From: Methanocorpusculum sp.
GTDB lineage: Archaea > Halobacteriota > Methanomicrobia > Methanomicrobiales > Methanocorpusculaceae
Direction: 5' to 3'
DNA length: 47,168 bases
Assembly (NCBI GenBank): GCA_029987395.1
Contig: DALTVX010000035.1
Location: 1-47,168, forward strand
Shown here: in pieces, positions 39,174-47,168 of the stretch
Layout of the letters: the number at the start of each line of letters is the position of its first letter
Position numbering within the stretch: the first letter of the stretch is position 1
Position numbers and translations under genes: made by a program
Notes under the pieces: model-generated
The model's database searches: none
The model's input: the letters and a program-made list of their open reading frames with translations, nothing else
Told to the model about the DNA's origin: nothing

Positions 39174-40959
39174 ACTTGCCAAGAAACAGAGAAGCATAAG
39201 TGTAGCGGAATTTTTTGAGAAAAATAAACAGATGCTTGGTTTTGATTCCCCAACTCGGGGGATCATAACCACCATAAAAGAGGCGATCGACAACTCTCTT
39301 GATGCCTGTGAAGAGGCACAGGTTCTTCCAGATATTCTCGTCTCGGTAAGGCGTATCTCGAATGATGTGTTCCGTGTTGTTGTTGAGGACAACGGTCCGG
39401 GGATCGTTCCCGAAAAAATGCCGAGTGTTTTTGCTAAACTTCTATACGGATCACGTTTTCACCAGGTCAGACAGACCCGCGGCCAGCAGGGGATCGGGAT
39501 ATCTGCGGCAGTTTTGTATGCCCAGCTTACCACCGGAAAACCGACGATCGTAACGTCCCGGATTGATGCGAAGAGTAAGGCCCACACGATGTCGCTCGTC
39601 ATCAAGACGGAAACAAACGAGCCTGAAGTCCTCTCCCATGAAGAAGTTGATTGGATCCTTCCTCACGGGACCCGTATCCAGCTTGAGTTCAAAAGCAATA
39701 TCGCGGCAAAGAAAAAACTCATCGAGTATCTCAAATATACCTCAATCGTCAACCCTCATGCTAAATTCCGAGTTGAGATCGAAGACGAATCATTCACATT
39801 TGAGCGTGTGTCATCCGAGGTCCCGCCTTGTCCTGTTTCGATAAAACCTCACCCCTACGGAATTGAACTTGGTGTCTTAAAACGAATGGCGACCGCTTCT
39901 GATCTGCCGCTCAAAGAGTTTTTAGTTGAAAGTTTTTCGAAAGTCGGGGAGAAAACCGCTCTTGAGATATGCGGGTCCTCAAAACTTGATCCTGGGGCAA
40001 AAGCTACATCTCTTAGTCTTGAATCGCTCAATCTTCTTCTCGATGCAATGCAGACTACCAAGATACCGGCACCTTCGGCATCACAATGTCTGTCTCCCAT
40101 CACTGACGAACTAATTGTCAAAGGGATGGAGAAAGAGTTTGAACTGGATTTCATCAAGGCTCGAACTCGCCCTGGAAGTGTGTACGGTGGTCACTCATTC
40201 ATCGTTGAAGCTGCAATTGGATATGGTGGAAAACTTCCATCTGAAGGAAGTGCGCTCCTCTTGCGGTTTGCAAATCGCGTTCCGCTACTTTACCAACAGG
40301 GGGCCTGTGCGATCACGAACGCAGTTCAGAATGTGAACTGGAAATCCTACGGCATTTCTCAATCAGGGCTTCCTACCGGACCCATACTGATCCTCGTTCA
40401 TGTGGCGGCAACAAGCGTCCCGTTCACGAGTGAATCGAAGGATGCGGTCGCGGCAATCCCGGAAATTGAGCGTGAGATCACTCTTGCTTTGCAGGAACTT
40501 GGACGCGACCTGAAGACGTTTTTGTCTCGCCGCGACAAAAACAAACTTCAGGATGATCGTGCCCGTGCGATCTGTTCGGTCATTCCTCTTATCGCCGTAA
40601 AAGTGGGGGAGATCGTAGAGCTCCCAACTCCTGACACTTCTCTTATCGAGGGAAGAATTATGCGCAGGGTAGTTCTCAAGAAAAGCTCAGCAGGCGGCAA
40701 AGTTATGTTTCATATCGACAACTACACAACAAAAGAACAGGAGATATCGTTGTATGATATCTCTGGAGACAACGCAGGTGATGCGATTATCCCTCCAACG
40801 TTTGTATCAGAAACGGATGGTGAGTTCACGAAGATCTGGAAGTTGACTCTTGCGGCAGGCAAAACGTTCGAAGTGACCTATACAGGACTCGGCGGAGGAA
40901 TGGTCGAGATGCAGGGCGTAGCGGAAAATCTCAAAGTGGTGGTGGATTTGGATGTCTGA
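39157..40959 (+). CDS. top6B: DNA topoisomerase VI subunit B
   Basis: The ATPase subunit of the type IIB topoisomerase, a 600-residue protein. The GHKL domain shows [22 protein letters not shown] and [17 protein letters not shown]. An H2TH segment and the transducer domain with its conserved lysine (about 430-470) follow. The extra C-terminal domain (about 520-600, beta-rich) resembles the Ig-like domain found in methanogen Topo VI. It overlaps top6A by 8 nt, as is usual for the pair. Confidence 0.95.
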   Translation: MVLADELAKKQRSISVAEFFEKNKQMLGFDSPTRGIITTIKEAIDNSLDACEEAQVLPDILVSVRRISNDVFRVVVEDNGPGIVPEKMPSVFAKLLYGSRFHQVRQTRGQQGIGISAAVLYAQLTTGKPTIVTSRIDAKSKAHTMSLVIKTETNEPEVLSHEEVDWILPHGTRIQLEFKSNIAAKKKLIEYLKYTSIVNPHAKFRVEIEDESFTFERVSSEVPPCPVSIKPHPYGIELGVLKRMATASDLPLKEFLVESFSKVGEKTALEICGSSKLDPGAKATSLSLESLNLLLDAMQTTKIPAPSASQCLSPITDELIVKGMEKEFELDFIKARTRPGSVYGGHSFIVEAAIGYGGKLPSEGSALLLRFANRVPLLYQQGACAITNAVQNVNWKSYGISQSGLPTGPILILVHVAATSVPFTSESKDAVAAIPEIEREITLALQELGRDLKTFLSRRDKNKLQDDRARAICSVIPLIAVKVGEIVELPTPDTSLIEGRIMRRVVLKKSSAGGKVMFHIDNYTTKEQEISLYDISGDNAGDAIIPPTFVSETDGEFTKIWKLTLAAGKTFEVTYTGLGGGMVEMQGVAENLKVVVDLDV

Positions 40960-42049
40960 TCTAACAGAACGAGACTTGGCAACGAAGCAGCGTCTGATGG
41001 AGATAGCTAAGGTTTGGTATGATCAGATGGAAAGCGGTGAAATCCCGTCGATCACTCTTCCAACTCGAACAAAATACAATATTGAATACGACGATGAATC
41101 TGAGGTCTGGAAATATGGTGATAAAGAGTCGGTCAGAAATGCCGGGACTGCGAAATCGGCCATGCATATGCTCAAGATGGCGTATGTCATCTGGTTCATA
41201 AAGACTCAGCTGCAAGAGAACCGTTCCTCGACATTAAGAGAAATGTATTACATATCTGAGGGCTGGAAACAGGCGAAGTTCGGCGCTCAGAATGAGAGTA
41301 ACTATCTGATCGAGGATCTAGAGATCGTCACATCTCTACAGAGGGAATTTTTCCATATGCGTCCGGAAGAGGACGGCGCTTCGATTTTTGGACCGATCCG
41401 TGTTCGGGAAAATACACGGCGCGGCATGAAAGAGATCCACTGTCAGGATGATGTGGGAGAAGCAGGATATAATATTCCAAATAACGTGGAAAATGTTGAG
41501 CTTGTCGATCATGATGCCTCTTGTGTTATCGCCATAGAAACAGGTGGTATGTTTTCCCGTCTGCAGGAAAATGGCTTCGATGAAGAGTACAATGCTGTTC
41601 TCCTTCATCTGAAGGGTCAACCTGCTCGGGCTACAAGGCGTATGCTCAAACGAATGAATGAGGAGCTCGGGATCCCGGTTGTGGTTTTCACCGACGGGGA
41701 CCCTTGGTCCTACCGTATTTATGCATCAGTTGCTTACGGCTCGATAAAGTCCGCTCACATGTCCGAGCTCCTGGCTACACCTTCTGCCAAATTTATTGGG
41801 GTAAAGCCTTCAGATATCCAGCGGTATGATCTGCCTGCAGATAAACTTACAGAACAGGATGTTGCTGCGCTGAGGTCTGAACTGACCGATCCCCGCTTTG
41901 ACACCGACTTCTGGAAAAAAGAGATCAATCTTCAGCTCCAAATGAATCTGAAATCAGAACAGCAGGCCTTTGCAAGCCGCGGTCTTGACTTCGTTACCAA
42001 GGAGTATCTTCCATCGATGCTTTCAGAAATAGGTGTTCTAAAACGATGA
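40952..42049 (+). CDS. top6A: DNA topoisomerase VI subunit A
   Basis: The Spo11-like DNA-cleaving subunit, 365 residues. The catalytic tyrosine lies in [11 protein letters not shown] (Tyr99 or Tyr100) within the 5Y-CAP domain. The Toprim domain shows [10 protein letters not shown] and [15 protein letters not shown], whose acidic residues bind magnesium. Together with Top6B it relaxes and decatenates DNA. Its stop overlaps the MFS gene start by 4 nt. Confidence 0.96.
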   Translation: MSDLTERDLATKQRLMEIAKVWYDQMESGEIPSITLPTRTKYNIEYDDESEVWKYGDKESVRNAGTAKSAMHMLKMAYVIWFIKTQLQENRSSTLREMYYISEGWKQAKFGAQNESNYLIEDLEIVTSLQREFFHMRPEEDGASIFGPIRVRENTRRGMKEIHCQDDVGEAGYNIPNNVENVELVDHDASCVIAIETGGMFSRLQENGFDEEYNAVLLHLKGQPARATRRMLKRMNEELGIPVVVFTDGDPWSYRIYASVAYGSIKSAHMSELLATPSAKFIGVKPSDIQRYDLPADKLTEQDVAALRSELTDPRFDTDFWKKEINLQLQMNLKSEQQAFASRGLDFVTKEYLPSMLSEIGVLKR

Positions 42050-43140
42050 TAAAAATTTCTAAAATTGCTATTTATTTGGGAGTTTTCGCCTCAATGGCGC
42101 TCTCAAATTCTGTTGTACCAATTCTTTCAATGATCACGCCAGATGCCGCTATGCAGGGAGCCCTCTTTTCTGCTTACTTTTTAGGAGCATTTTTGATGGT
42201 TTTTCCAGCCGGGTGGATCTCCGATATGATCGGCCGTGCTCCTCTCATCAAAATAGGGCTTGCTGGAACATTTGTGTCTGGGCTCCTGATTTGGTTTTTC
42301 TCAGGCGATCCTTTATTTATCGTTGGTCTCAGGTTCGTGGGGGGTTTGTTTACAGGAATGTTTGTGTCCTCCTCCCTCTCCTACGTAAACTCGGAACCTG
42401 ACCACAAAAAACTGTCAGGTGTGTATATGGCTTTGCTGAACGTTGGTCTGGTTGCGGGGCTTATTATTTCGGGAGCCCTCGTCGTTTTTGATCCTTATAC
42501 TGGTGTGCTCGTGTTTAGCATTTTGACTGGAGCTGCTTTTCTTGCCGGGATCTTCTTCAAAGACTCTGCCGGATTTATTTCCGCAATGGTGCCGTTAAAG
42601 ACGATTTTTTCGATCACACAGTATCATAAATGGCTTTGGATAACACTCTTTGTTTTTTCGGGAGCCACAGGCGTTGTTCTAAGTATGTATCCGGAAATGT
42701 CCGGGTATTCGGCTGATATTTCTGGTGTCGTGACTGCACTGATGAGTTTAGCCACTGCTGTTTGTGTCTTCGCCGCATCGCGTTTCGCCCTTATGAATTC
42801 ACTCGGGATCATCCGGAAATCTGCGGTTCTTCTTGCCGTTTCAGTTCCGCTTGTCTTCTTTACACCCATTGGTTTGATCCTTGTTGGGGCTGTATTTGGG
42901 GTAATAACTGTTGCCATATTGAATTATATCGCTGGCACGTCTCATCCACAGGGCGTAATGAATGGTCTCTTCACGATGATGCAATATGCCGGAATGGCGG
43001 TTTTGCCGTTTATCGCTGGCTTGATTGTTTTGCCAATCGGATATTTGGGAGTGTTTATTATAGTTGGAGTTGTGGTTTTGGTTGGCGGGCTCTTGGTCGT
43101 CCGTTGTCCGTGTTATATACCTGCAATAAATAGAGAATGA
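42046..43140 (+). CDS. Major facilitator superfamily transporter
   Basis: A 364-residue integral membrane protein with about 10-12 hydrophobic segments. The MFS motif A-like loop is [16 protein letters not shown] (57-72), and [21 protein letters not shown] carries the helix-4 signature. The length is at the low end for MFS. It is translationally coupled to top6A by ATGA overlap, an odd partner for a topoisomerase. The substrate cannot be predicted; drug or metabolite export is possible. Confidence 0.82.
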   Translation: MIKISKIAIYLGVFASMALSNSVVPILSMITPDAAMQGALFSAYFLGAFLMVFPAGWISDMIGRAPLIKIGLAGTFVSGLLIWFFSGDPLFIVGLRFVGGLFTGMFVSSSLSYVNSEPDHKKLSGVYMALLNVGLVAGLIISGALVVFDPYTGVLVFSILTGAAFLAGIFFKDSAGFISAMVPLKTIFSITQYHKWLWITLFVFSGATGVVLSMYPEMSGYSADISGVVTALMSLATAVCVFAASRFALMNSLGIIRKSAVLLAVSVPLVFFTPIGLILVGAVFGVITVAILNYIAGTSHPQGVMNGLFTMMQYAGMAVLPFIAGLIVLPIGYLGVFIIVGVVVLVGGLLVVRCPCYIPAINRE

Positions 43141-43150
43141 TCGATATTAT

Positions 43151-44368
43151 TTATTTTTTTCTTTTTGGATGAAAACGGTATTTAGGTACAACATTTCCTT
43201 CTGGAACTGGGGGTTTTCGTCCTTCAAGACAATCTTTCACAGGAGTATTACAATACTCTAACACACTTAGTTCCCGTTCGGATCCAAGTGTCGACTTAGT
43301 CGCTTCAAGCCACAAATAGAATCCTACTCGAGACGGGGTTGGACGTTCATATTTGAAACCACCTGTTTTTGAAGGAATCATCTTCAGATATGTCCGCTGT
43401 TTTTTTGGTTTGAGATAAACCACAGGTGACATCTCAGGAAAGTCTATAGCAAGGATGACCTTACTGTAGTTTTCCTGTATTGAATCTATATCAAGAATCT
43501 CCGATTTTACTCGAAGACCATAGTTTGTGATCAATGTTTTGATTGCCGAAGGGTGCAATCCTCCACAGATCACTTTCTTCACCAATGGGGAAACGGAAGG
43601 GTCTGAGAAGTACTGGTCGGGCGACATATTATGGTCCATGGCGAAAAATAGCTTCGTAAGTGCGTCGTCATGAAGTTTTTTGTAATCGAAGTCACGTATT
43701 TTTAAGGTCTCAGATGGGATGAGTGCCGGATTTTTTTCGGGTTGTGTTGGGATGGAGGTGATCCGAAGGCCTTTCAGGCAAGACTTCATCACTTCACACT
43801 CATGGGTCCCTATGTATACATTATCGGGATCGGCAACAAGTCTCCGGACGACCTGCGTCCCGGAGATATCAACGGATGAGAAAAGCATAAATCCTACATG
43901 CTCCTGATTGAACATGTAGCCAAAGAGTTTTTTCTTATAAATGATCTCTGCCTCAAGATCTTTAAGATCGGCCGGGCTTGTTACGATTTCGCTGAAGACG
44001 ACCTGCTTATCTTTATCGAAAAGAAGGAGATCCACCTCCGCCAGATCCTGACCGTTTCCTCGAACCCTGATGTCACCTTTTTCAGCAGAATATATTCCAT
44101 TTACTCCAAGTCTAATTTTTTCGTGGTGTTTTGGAACATCGGCACCTTTTCTTACGACCTTTTTTATGGTGTCAGTTTTCTCCGCGATCCTGATGAGCTG
44201 TTCGTATATTAGATTTTCAAACCAGTATCCTTCTGCCGTTCTCATCAACATGATGTCTTCCGAGAAAAGATTTTTACGTTCCACTGGACGCATATGACGT
44301 AGCGCTCTTACGGCGATCGCCCGGTCGGGTTTGTAGTGGCTGAACTGCTCACTAATCCACGAGAGCAT
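43151..44368 (-). CDS. Hypothetical protein with possible nuclease-like fold
   Basis: A 405-residue protein I do not recognise. Residues about 50-170 have a pattern like PD-(D/E)xK folds: an acidic helix (EGYWFENLIYEQL), then AEVDLLLFDKDKQVVFSEIVTS, where a nuclease would show D-x(n)-E-x-K. The expected lysine is replaced, so catalysis is doubtful. The remainder (170-405) is alpha-beta with a basic tail (RFHPKRKK). No membrane segment or signal is visible. It lies convergent to the MFS gene, 10 nt apart, and is the last gene of a minus-strand group with Trm-G10 upstream. Confidence 0.65.
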   Translation of the reverse strand: MLSWISEQFSHYKPDRAIAVRALRHMRPVERKNLFSEDIMLMRTAEGYWFENLIYEQLIRIAEKTDTIKKVVRKGADVPKHHEKIRLGVNGIYSAEKGDIRVRGNGQDLAEVDLLLFDKDKQVVFSEIVTSPADLKDLEAEIIYKKKLFGYMFNQEHVGFMLFSSVDISGTQVVRRLVADPDNVYIGTHECEVMKSCLKGLRITSIPTQPEKNPALIPSETLKIRDFDYKKLHDDALTKLFFAMDHNMSPDQYFSDPSVSPLVKKVICGGLHPSAIKTLITNYGLRVKSEILDIDSIQENYSKVILAIDFPEMSPVVYLKPKKQRTYLKMIPSKTGGFKYERPTPSRVGFYLWLEATKSTLGSERELSVLEYCNTPVKDCLEGRKPPVPEGNVVPKYRFHPKRKK

Positions 44369-44401
44369 TACAACTCTCCTCTTTCTTGTTTCATAATATA
44401 T

Positions 44402-45355
44402 TTATGCGAGGACGAGTATCCGCCGCGTGAGACTTTTATGCACTCTCTGTTCGTAGTATTCGACGACTTCAAAGTGATCTTTTGCAAGTGATCTGATATC
44501 TTTGTGAGTTATTATGACCGCCCTGCCCCCTGGTTTTAGAACTCGCCTGATTTCTTTCAGGGATCCAGTGTAGAGGGTATCGATGCTTTCGGCACCGATG
44601 GTGGTCGACTGACCATACGGCAGATCTGTTGCAATAGCATCAAATGCTCCGTTTGGATAAGGCATATTTGTTGCATCTGCTCGCACGTATGCTCCATTCG
44701 GGAGATTCTGCCTACATCCAATGAGCATCTCCAGATCATAATCACTTCCGATCGCTTCGATACCCATCATATCACATTCAAGGAGCATACCGCCTGTTCC
44801 ACAGAAGGGATCACATAACAACTCCCCAGGTTCAACATGGGTCAGATTGACCATAGTTCGTGCCATTAGGGGCATCATCACTCCAGGATGGAAAAATGCT
44901 CTCCTTTGAGGATTTCGATATGCATAGGATCCGCGGTCTATGGTGTGAAGTACTTCTCCGAAAAAGCATCTATCGTTTGTGAATACTGCACGATATTCTA
45001 TCTCGGGATTTTTGAGGTCAACAATACCGTGAATTTTTTGTCCCATCATGCGCTCGAGTTCCAATTGGGATGCATTGACGGAGACGGGGTGAATCTTTCT
45101 TGCTCTGCAACAGAACGTGCCTTGGGCTGTGAGGGCGAGACCTTCAAGGAGAATTTCCAGGTCTTCCTTTGTAGCATTGCACTCACCTAGGAGACGCATT
45201 ACTACATGCGTCTGTGCGAGCCTTGTCGTCCTCTCTGGGTCATCGACCTCCACAACTGCAATACCATTTTCCGTGCAGGTCACATTTCCCACACAGGATA
45301 GTTCGGCGGTTGCCAGAGGCAGGTTCTCTCCTGAGAGTTCAAACAACAGATTCAT
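44402..45355 (-). CDS. tRNA (guanine-N2)-methyltransferase Trm-G10
   Basis: A 317-residue archaeal Trm-G10/Trm11-type enzyme that methylates G10 of tRNA using SAM. The N-terminal THUMP domain spans about 1-140. The Rossmann domain has DPFCGTGGMLLECDMMGIEAIGSD (SAM binding) and the catalytic DLPYGQS motif, the N2-methyltransferase signature. GGRAVIITHKD follows near the C terminus. It complements TrmI at 7605 for tRNA core modification. Promoter-like AT-rich sequence lies upstream. Confidence 0.92.
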   Translation of the reverse strand: MNLLFELSGENLPLATAELSCVGNVTCTENGIAVVEVDDPERTTRLAQTHVVMRLLGECNATKEDLEILLEGLALTAQGTFCCRARKIHPVSVNASQLELERMMGQKIHGIVDLKNPEIEYRAVFTNDRCFFGEVLHTIDRGSYAYRNPQRRAFFHPGVMMPLMARTMVNLTHVEPGELLCDPFCGTGGMLLECDMMGIEAIGSDYDLEMLIGCRQNLPNGAYVRADATNMPYPNGAFDAIATDLPYGQSTTIGAESIDTLYTGSLKEIRRVLKPGGRAVIITHKDIRSLAKDHFEVVEYYEQRVHKSLTRRILVLA

Positions 45356-45441
45356 CCGCTTTATAGATGTGCGGTCTGGCTAATAATATCTGTGGGGTCA
45401 AAAGGCATACGTAGCAGTTTTGACTTTTCTGTCATCTTATT

Positions 45442-46350
45442 TTATACAATCTCTTTGCGTTTGATGTACCAGGTTTTGGCACATTTTTGCGGGTGATAGC
45501 GAAGTTTTGCTTCACGGAGTCCTGGAACATCCATGTCGGACTCTCGATTTATCCACTCATATCTGCCTAAGAGCAGTTTGGCAGTTTCCTGATTTATCAC
45601 TTTGTAGATGCCTTTGTATTGTGTGATACCTTTCTCAAAATGTATAACTGCAGTTTCATGATTCATCTCTCCCCATATCGCGACCGCTCCTATCTTATTT
45701 TTTGGAAGAATACGAATTACTATCCCTTCGCACCCTAGTCTATCCCAGTTTTCAAGAGCTGTGTGTGCTGCGTCCACTTCTTCTTTCAGGACAATGTTTG
45801 CCTCGGTGTTTTTGGCATCGCTCCATTTATCCAGCATATCATGAATTTCTGAGATGATCTCCGGTGTTATAAGCTCGGTTGTATACTGATATTTTGTTTT
45901 GAACTGGTTGATCTGTCTTCGAATGTTAAGGTATTTTTGTCCAGAGAGTTCAGCGAGTTCCTCGGTTCTGTAATAATATTCGCTGCATCCGCGTGATTCG
46001 TAGACTGGGGTCTCGGGATGATATGCTTTCATATAGGGAATATATTTGTCTTCATAGAATGCAATAGCGCAATCTCCGGTATGTTTTTTGGCGAAAAGTA
46101 GCTGTTCTTCAAAGAGGCCTGGGTCAAACTCGCCGATGGGTGTATGACAGGTGGTCTTGCCTTTGATTGAGTGGGAGAGGAGCAGGTGATCATTTATCAG
46201 GGTATATTCACATGGGGAGTAATGTTCCCAACAGAGTAGGGTGAGAAAGTTGTGTTGTGAGTGATACTGGGGATATCGCCGAAAGTAGTCGTCAAAAATG
46301 GATTTTTCCGCGATGGTTATATTTGTGAAGTCAGTTTTTTTCATTTTCAA
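45442..46350 (-). CDS. DUF2156 (GNAT-like) protein
   Basis: A 302-residue protein of the DUF2156 family, related to the C-terminal aminoacyl-transferase domain of lysyl-phosphatidylglycerol synthase, with two GNAT-like halves. Typical pieces are FDDYFRRYPQYHSQHNFLTLLCWE (19-42), KKHTGDCAIAFYEDKYI and KGIYKVINQETAKLLL with the closing LREAKLRYHPQKCAKTW. Soluble, no membrane helices. Some family members may transfer amino acids from charged tRNA; here the substrate is unknown. Either the ATG at 46350 or that at 46344 could be the start. It overlaps the GNAT gene by about 20 nt. Confidence 0.82.
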   Translation of the reverse strand: MKMKKTDFTNITIAEKSIFDDYFRRYPQYHSQHNFLTLLCWEHYSPCEYTLINDHLLLSHSIKGKTTCHTPIGEFDPGLFEEQLLFAKKHTGDCAIAFYEDKYIPYMKAYHPETPVYESRGCSEYYYRTEELAELSGQKYLNIRRQINQFKTKYQYTTELITPEIISEIHDMLDKWSDAKNTEANIVLKEEVDAAHTALENWDRLGCEGIVIRILPKNKIGAVAIWGEMNHETAVIHFEKGITQYKGIYKVINQETAKLLLGRYEWINRESDMDVPGLREAKLRYHPQKCAKTWYIKRKEIV

Positions 46351-46756
46351 AGAGCATAGATGTATAGTTTTTCATTTCAGAGAAACCTGCTCTGAGGTAG
46401 ATCGATTCTTTGTCGGGTGCAGAGATGAGGCCAATCCATGTCAGTCCGTGCGCCGACCCAAGTCGCCGGAGGGTGGTTGCTATGCGCTCTCCAATTCCAT
46501 GTCCACGATATTCGGGAAAGACAACGACATCCTGAATATATCCGTCAGCCACTCCATCGGCGATTATCCGCCCCATTCCGACTGCGCGATTTTGTGTGTC
46601 ATGGGCGATTATGAAGATGAAACTTCTATCAAGGATATGCGCGATTCGGTCTGTACTCCATCCCATTTCCCACCATCCTCCGGTTCGATAAAGATCGACT
46701 ATTTCAGATGCATGCCATGAATGGACTTCGCTAAGGGTTATATCATCATATACCAT
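46331..46756 (-). CDS. GNAT family N-acetyltransferase
   Basis: A 141-residue acetyltransferase. The acetyl-CoA-binding motif A is VVFPEYRGHGIGERI (77-91), with R/Q-x-x-G-x-G/A form YRGHGIG. MGRIIADGVADGYIQDV precedes it. The C-terminal IYLRAGF is typical of the family. No signal for the substrate is visible. The stop overlaps the following DUF2156 gene, so the two acyl-transfer-type proteins are co-expressed. Confidence 0.88.
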   Translation of the reverse strand: MVYDDITLSEVHSWHASEIVDLYRTGGWWEMGWSTDRIAHILDRSFIFIIAHDTQNRAVGMGRIIADGVADGYIQDVVVFPEYRGHGIGERIATTLRRLGSAHGLTWIGLISAPDKESIYLRAGFSEMKNYTSMLFENEKN

Positions 46757-46962
46757 AGGTATTTCATCCTGTCACTAGCTTTTATTATTTTTGTGTGGTC
46801 CGTGATAATGATTTTTATGGTCTTGTTTTGATCACAAAACCATTATCTATATATGCCATCCATTCTAACATTATTACCTCACAGGTCAACTTGACAGATT
46901 GTGAACATCTAGGGTTTTTCTCTTGATGTTTCCCTTCTGCTTCGGTGGATTAATAAGTGATT
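46757..46962. promoter_or_regulatory. AT-rich intergenic region with TATA-like tracts
   Basis: No convincing gene. TATA-like tracts lie at about 46845-46857 (near CTATATAT) and 46949-46956 (ATTAATAA). The first could drive the GNAT gene (minus) or the RNA-like locus (plus); the second stands about 25 nt before the first hairpin at 46963-46983, fitting a transcript beginning near 46975. Confidence 0.35.
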
Positions 46963-47168
46963 AGGGGTAATATTGTTACCTCTCAAGGCTTTCGAATAGG
47001 CCTTGAAGACTCGTGCATCTATGATGCGCCGAGTCTTCGAGGCTTGTGTTCGAAGACTATATAAGGCGAAGACGCCGATATAGTAGAGCTGTTTAAGTGG
47101 AGGACTCGACGCGAATCATCCGGGTAAGGCCGGAGTGATTGTTGGTCCTGACGTTGGTATTGTGGCGA
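46963..47168 (+). ncRNA. Predicted structured RNA, cut by the window edge
   Basis: Four hairpins follow one another. HP1: AGGGGTAA/TTACCTCT (46963-46970/46976-46983). HP2: a near-continuous stem of about 20 bp, including GAAGACTCG/CGAGTCTTC (47005-47013/47030-47038) and a GCATC/GATGC tip. HP3: CTATAT/ATATAG with inner GGCG/CGCC (47057-47083). HP4: AATCATCCGG against CCGGAGTGATT with a bulged G (47114-47140). No ORF of useful size is seen on either strand, and GC content rises within the hairpins. It may be a stable RNA or a 5' leader of a gene beyond the window. No match to 16S, SRP or RNase P RNA could be recognised by eye. Confidence 0.55.

Noticed and set aside
47135..47168. Possible GTG-started coding sequence running off the right edge (product begins MIVGPDVGIVA)
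   Set aside because: Only 11 codons are visible, and the GTG lies inside the stem of hairpin HP4. It cannot be separated from chance, although a leader-plus-gene arrangement remains possible.
46963..47168. Start of 16S rRNA, SRP RNA or RNase P RNA
   Set aside because: None of the conserved landmarks I know for these RNAs (for example the 16S 5' consensus or the SRP GGCUAGGCC start) is present in the visible part.

Overview
The window looks like a piece of a methanogenic euryarchaeote chromosome, most likely order Methanomicrobiales and close to Methanocorpusculum. The evidence is coenzyme F420 genes (cofC, cofE and a cofE paralogue), archaeal informational genes (L15e, L37Ae, RpoP, SBDS, proteasome alpha, prefoldin beta, Pcc1, RNase P proteins, archaeal NAC), an intron-containing tRNA-Tyr, topoisomerase VI, and a bacterial-type DNA gyrase. 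The genus is an inference from gene content. No mobile element, prophage or CRISPR array was seen.

Layout. 1-221: tRNA-Tyr (with intron) and tRNA-Asp. 289-7518, minus strand: a metabolic cluster of TPR protein, cofC, DHPS-like folP, glyA, a lipoamide-dehydrogenase-like flavoprotein, an unknown protein, nadE and a degenerate TtuA/NcsA-like protein. 7605-10495, minus: trmI, NAC, a PUA protein and a RecJ/DHH nuclease. 10558-17258, plus: nnrD, moaC, then the archaeal translation/proteasome superoperon (L15e, rnp3, rnp2, psmA, SBDS, L37Ae, rpoP, Brix, pcc1, pfdB). The exosome genes usually found between SBDS and L37Ae are missing. 17275-20082, minus: cofE-like paralogue, tmk, hisA-like, cofE. 20172-20770: a DUF1922 zinc ribbon, a convergent 57-residue zinc-ribbon gene, and tRNA-Leu. 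20947-32793, mostly plus: class I FBPase and a degenerate FBPA/P-like protein, a transglutaminase-like protein, valS, an acyl-CoA synthetase, a lipoprotein, a DUF45 protease-like protein, a JAMM protein, ribL, DUF2284, a PAPS-reductase-like protein and hisH. 33056-43140, plus: gyrB-gyrA, a membrane protein, hisS, top6B-top6A and an MFS transporter. 43151-46756, minus: a possible nuclease-fold protein, Trm-G10, a DUF2156 protein and a GNAT. 46757-47168: no convincing protein gene, but a run of strong hairpins that looks like a structured RNA cut by the window edge.

Themes. The densest parts are translation, tRNA maturation and protein quality control (RNase P proteins, TrmI, Trm-G10, KEOPS Pcc1, ValRS, HisRS, proteasome, prefoldin, NAC) and methanogen cofactor and one-carbon chemistry (CofC, CofE, DHPS-like, GlyA, RibL). 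Two unrelated type II topoisomerases, gyrase and Topo VI, sit within 9 kb of each other.

The most unusual items are the hairpin-rich RNA-like locus at the right edge, a TtuA/NcsA relative without its ATP-binding loop, a residue-depleted FBPA/P-like protein directly behind a class I FBPase, the paired cofE paralogues, and a superoperon with its exosome block missing.
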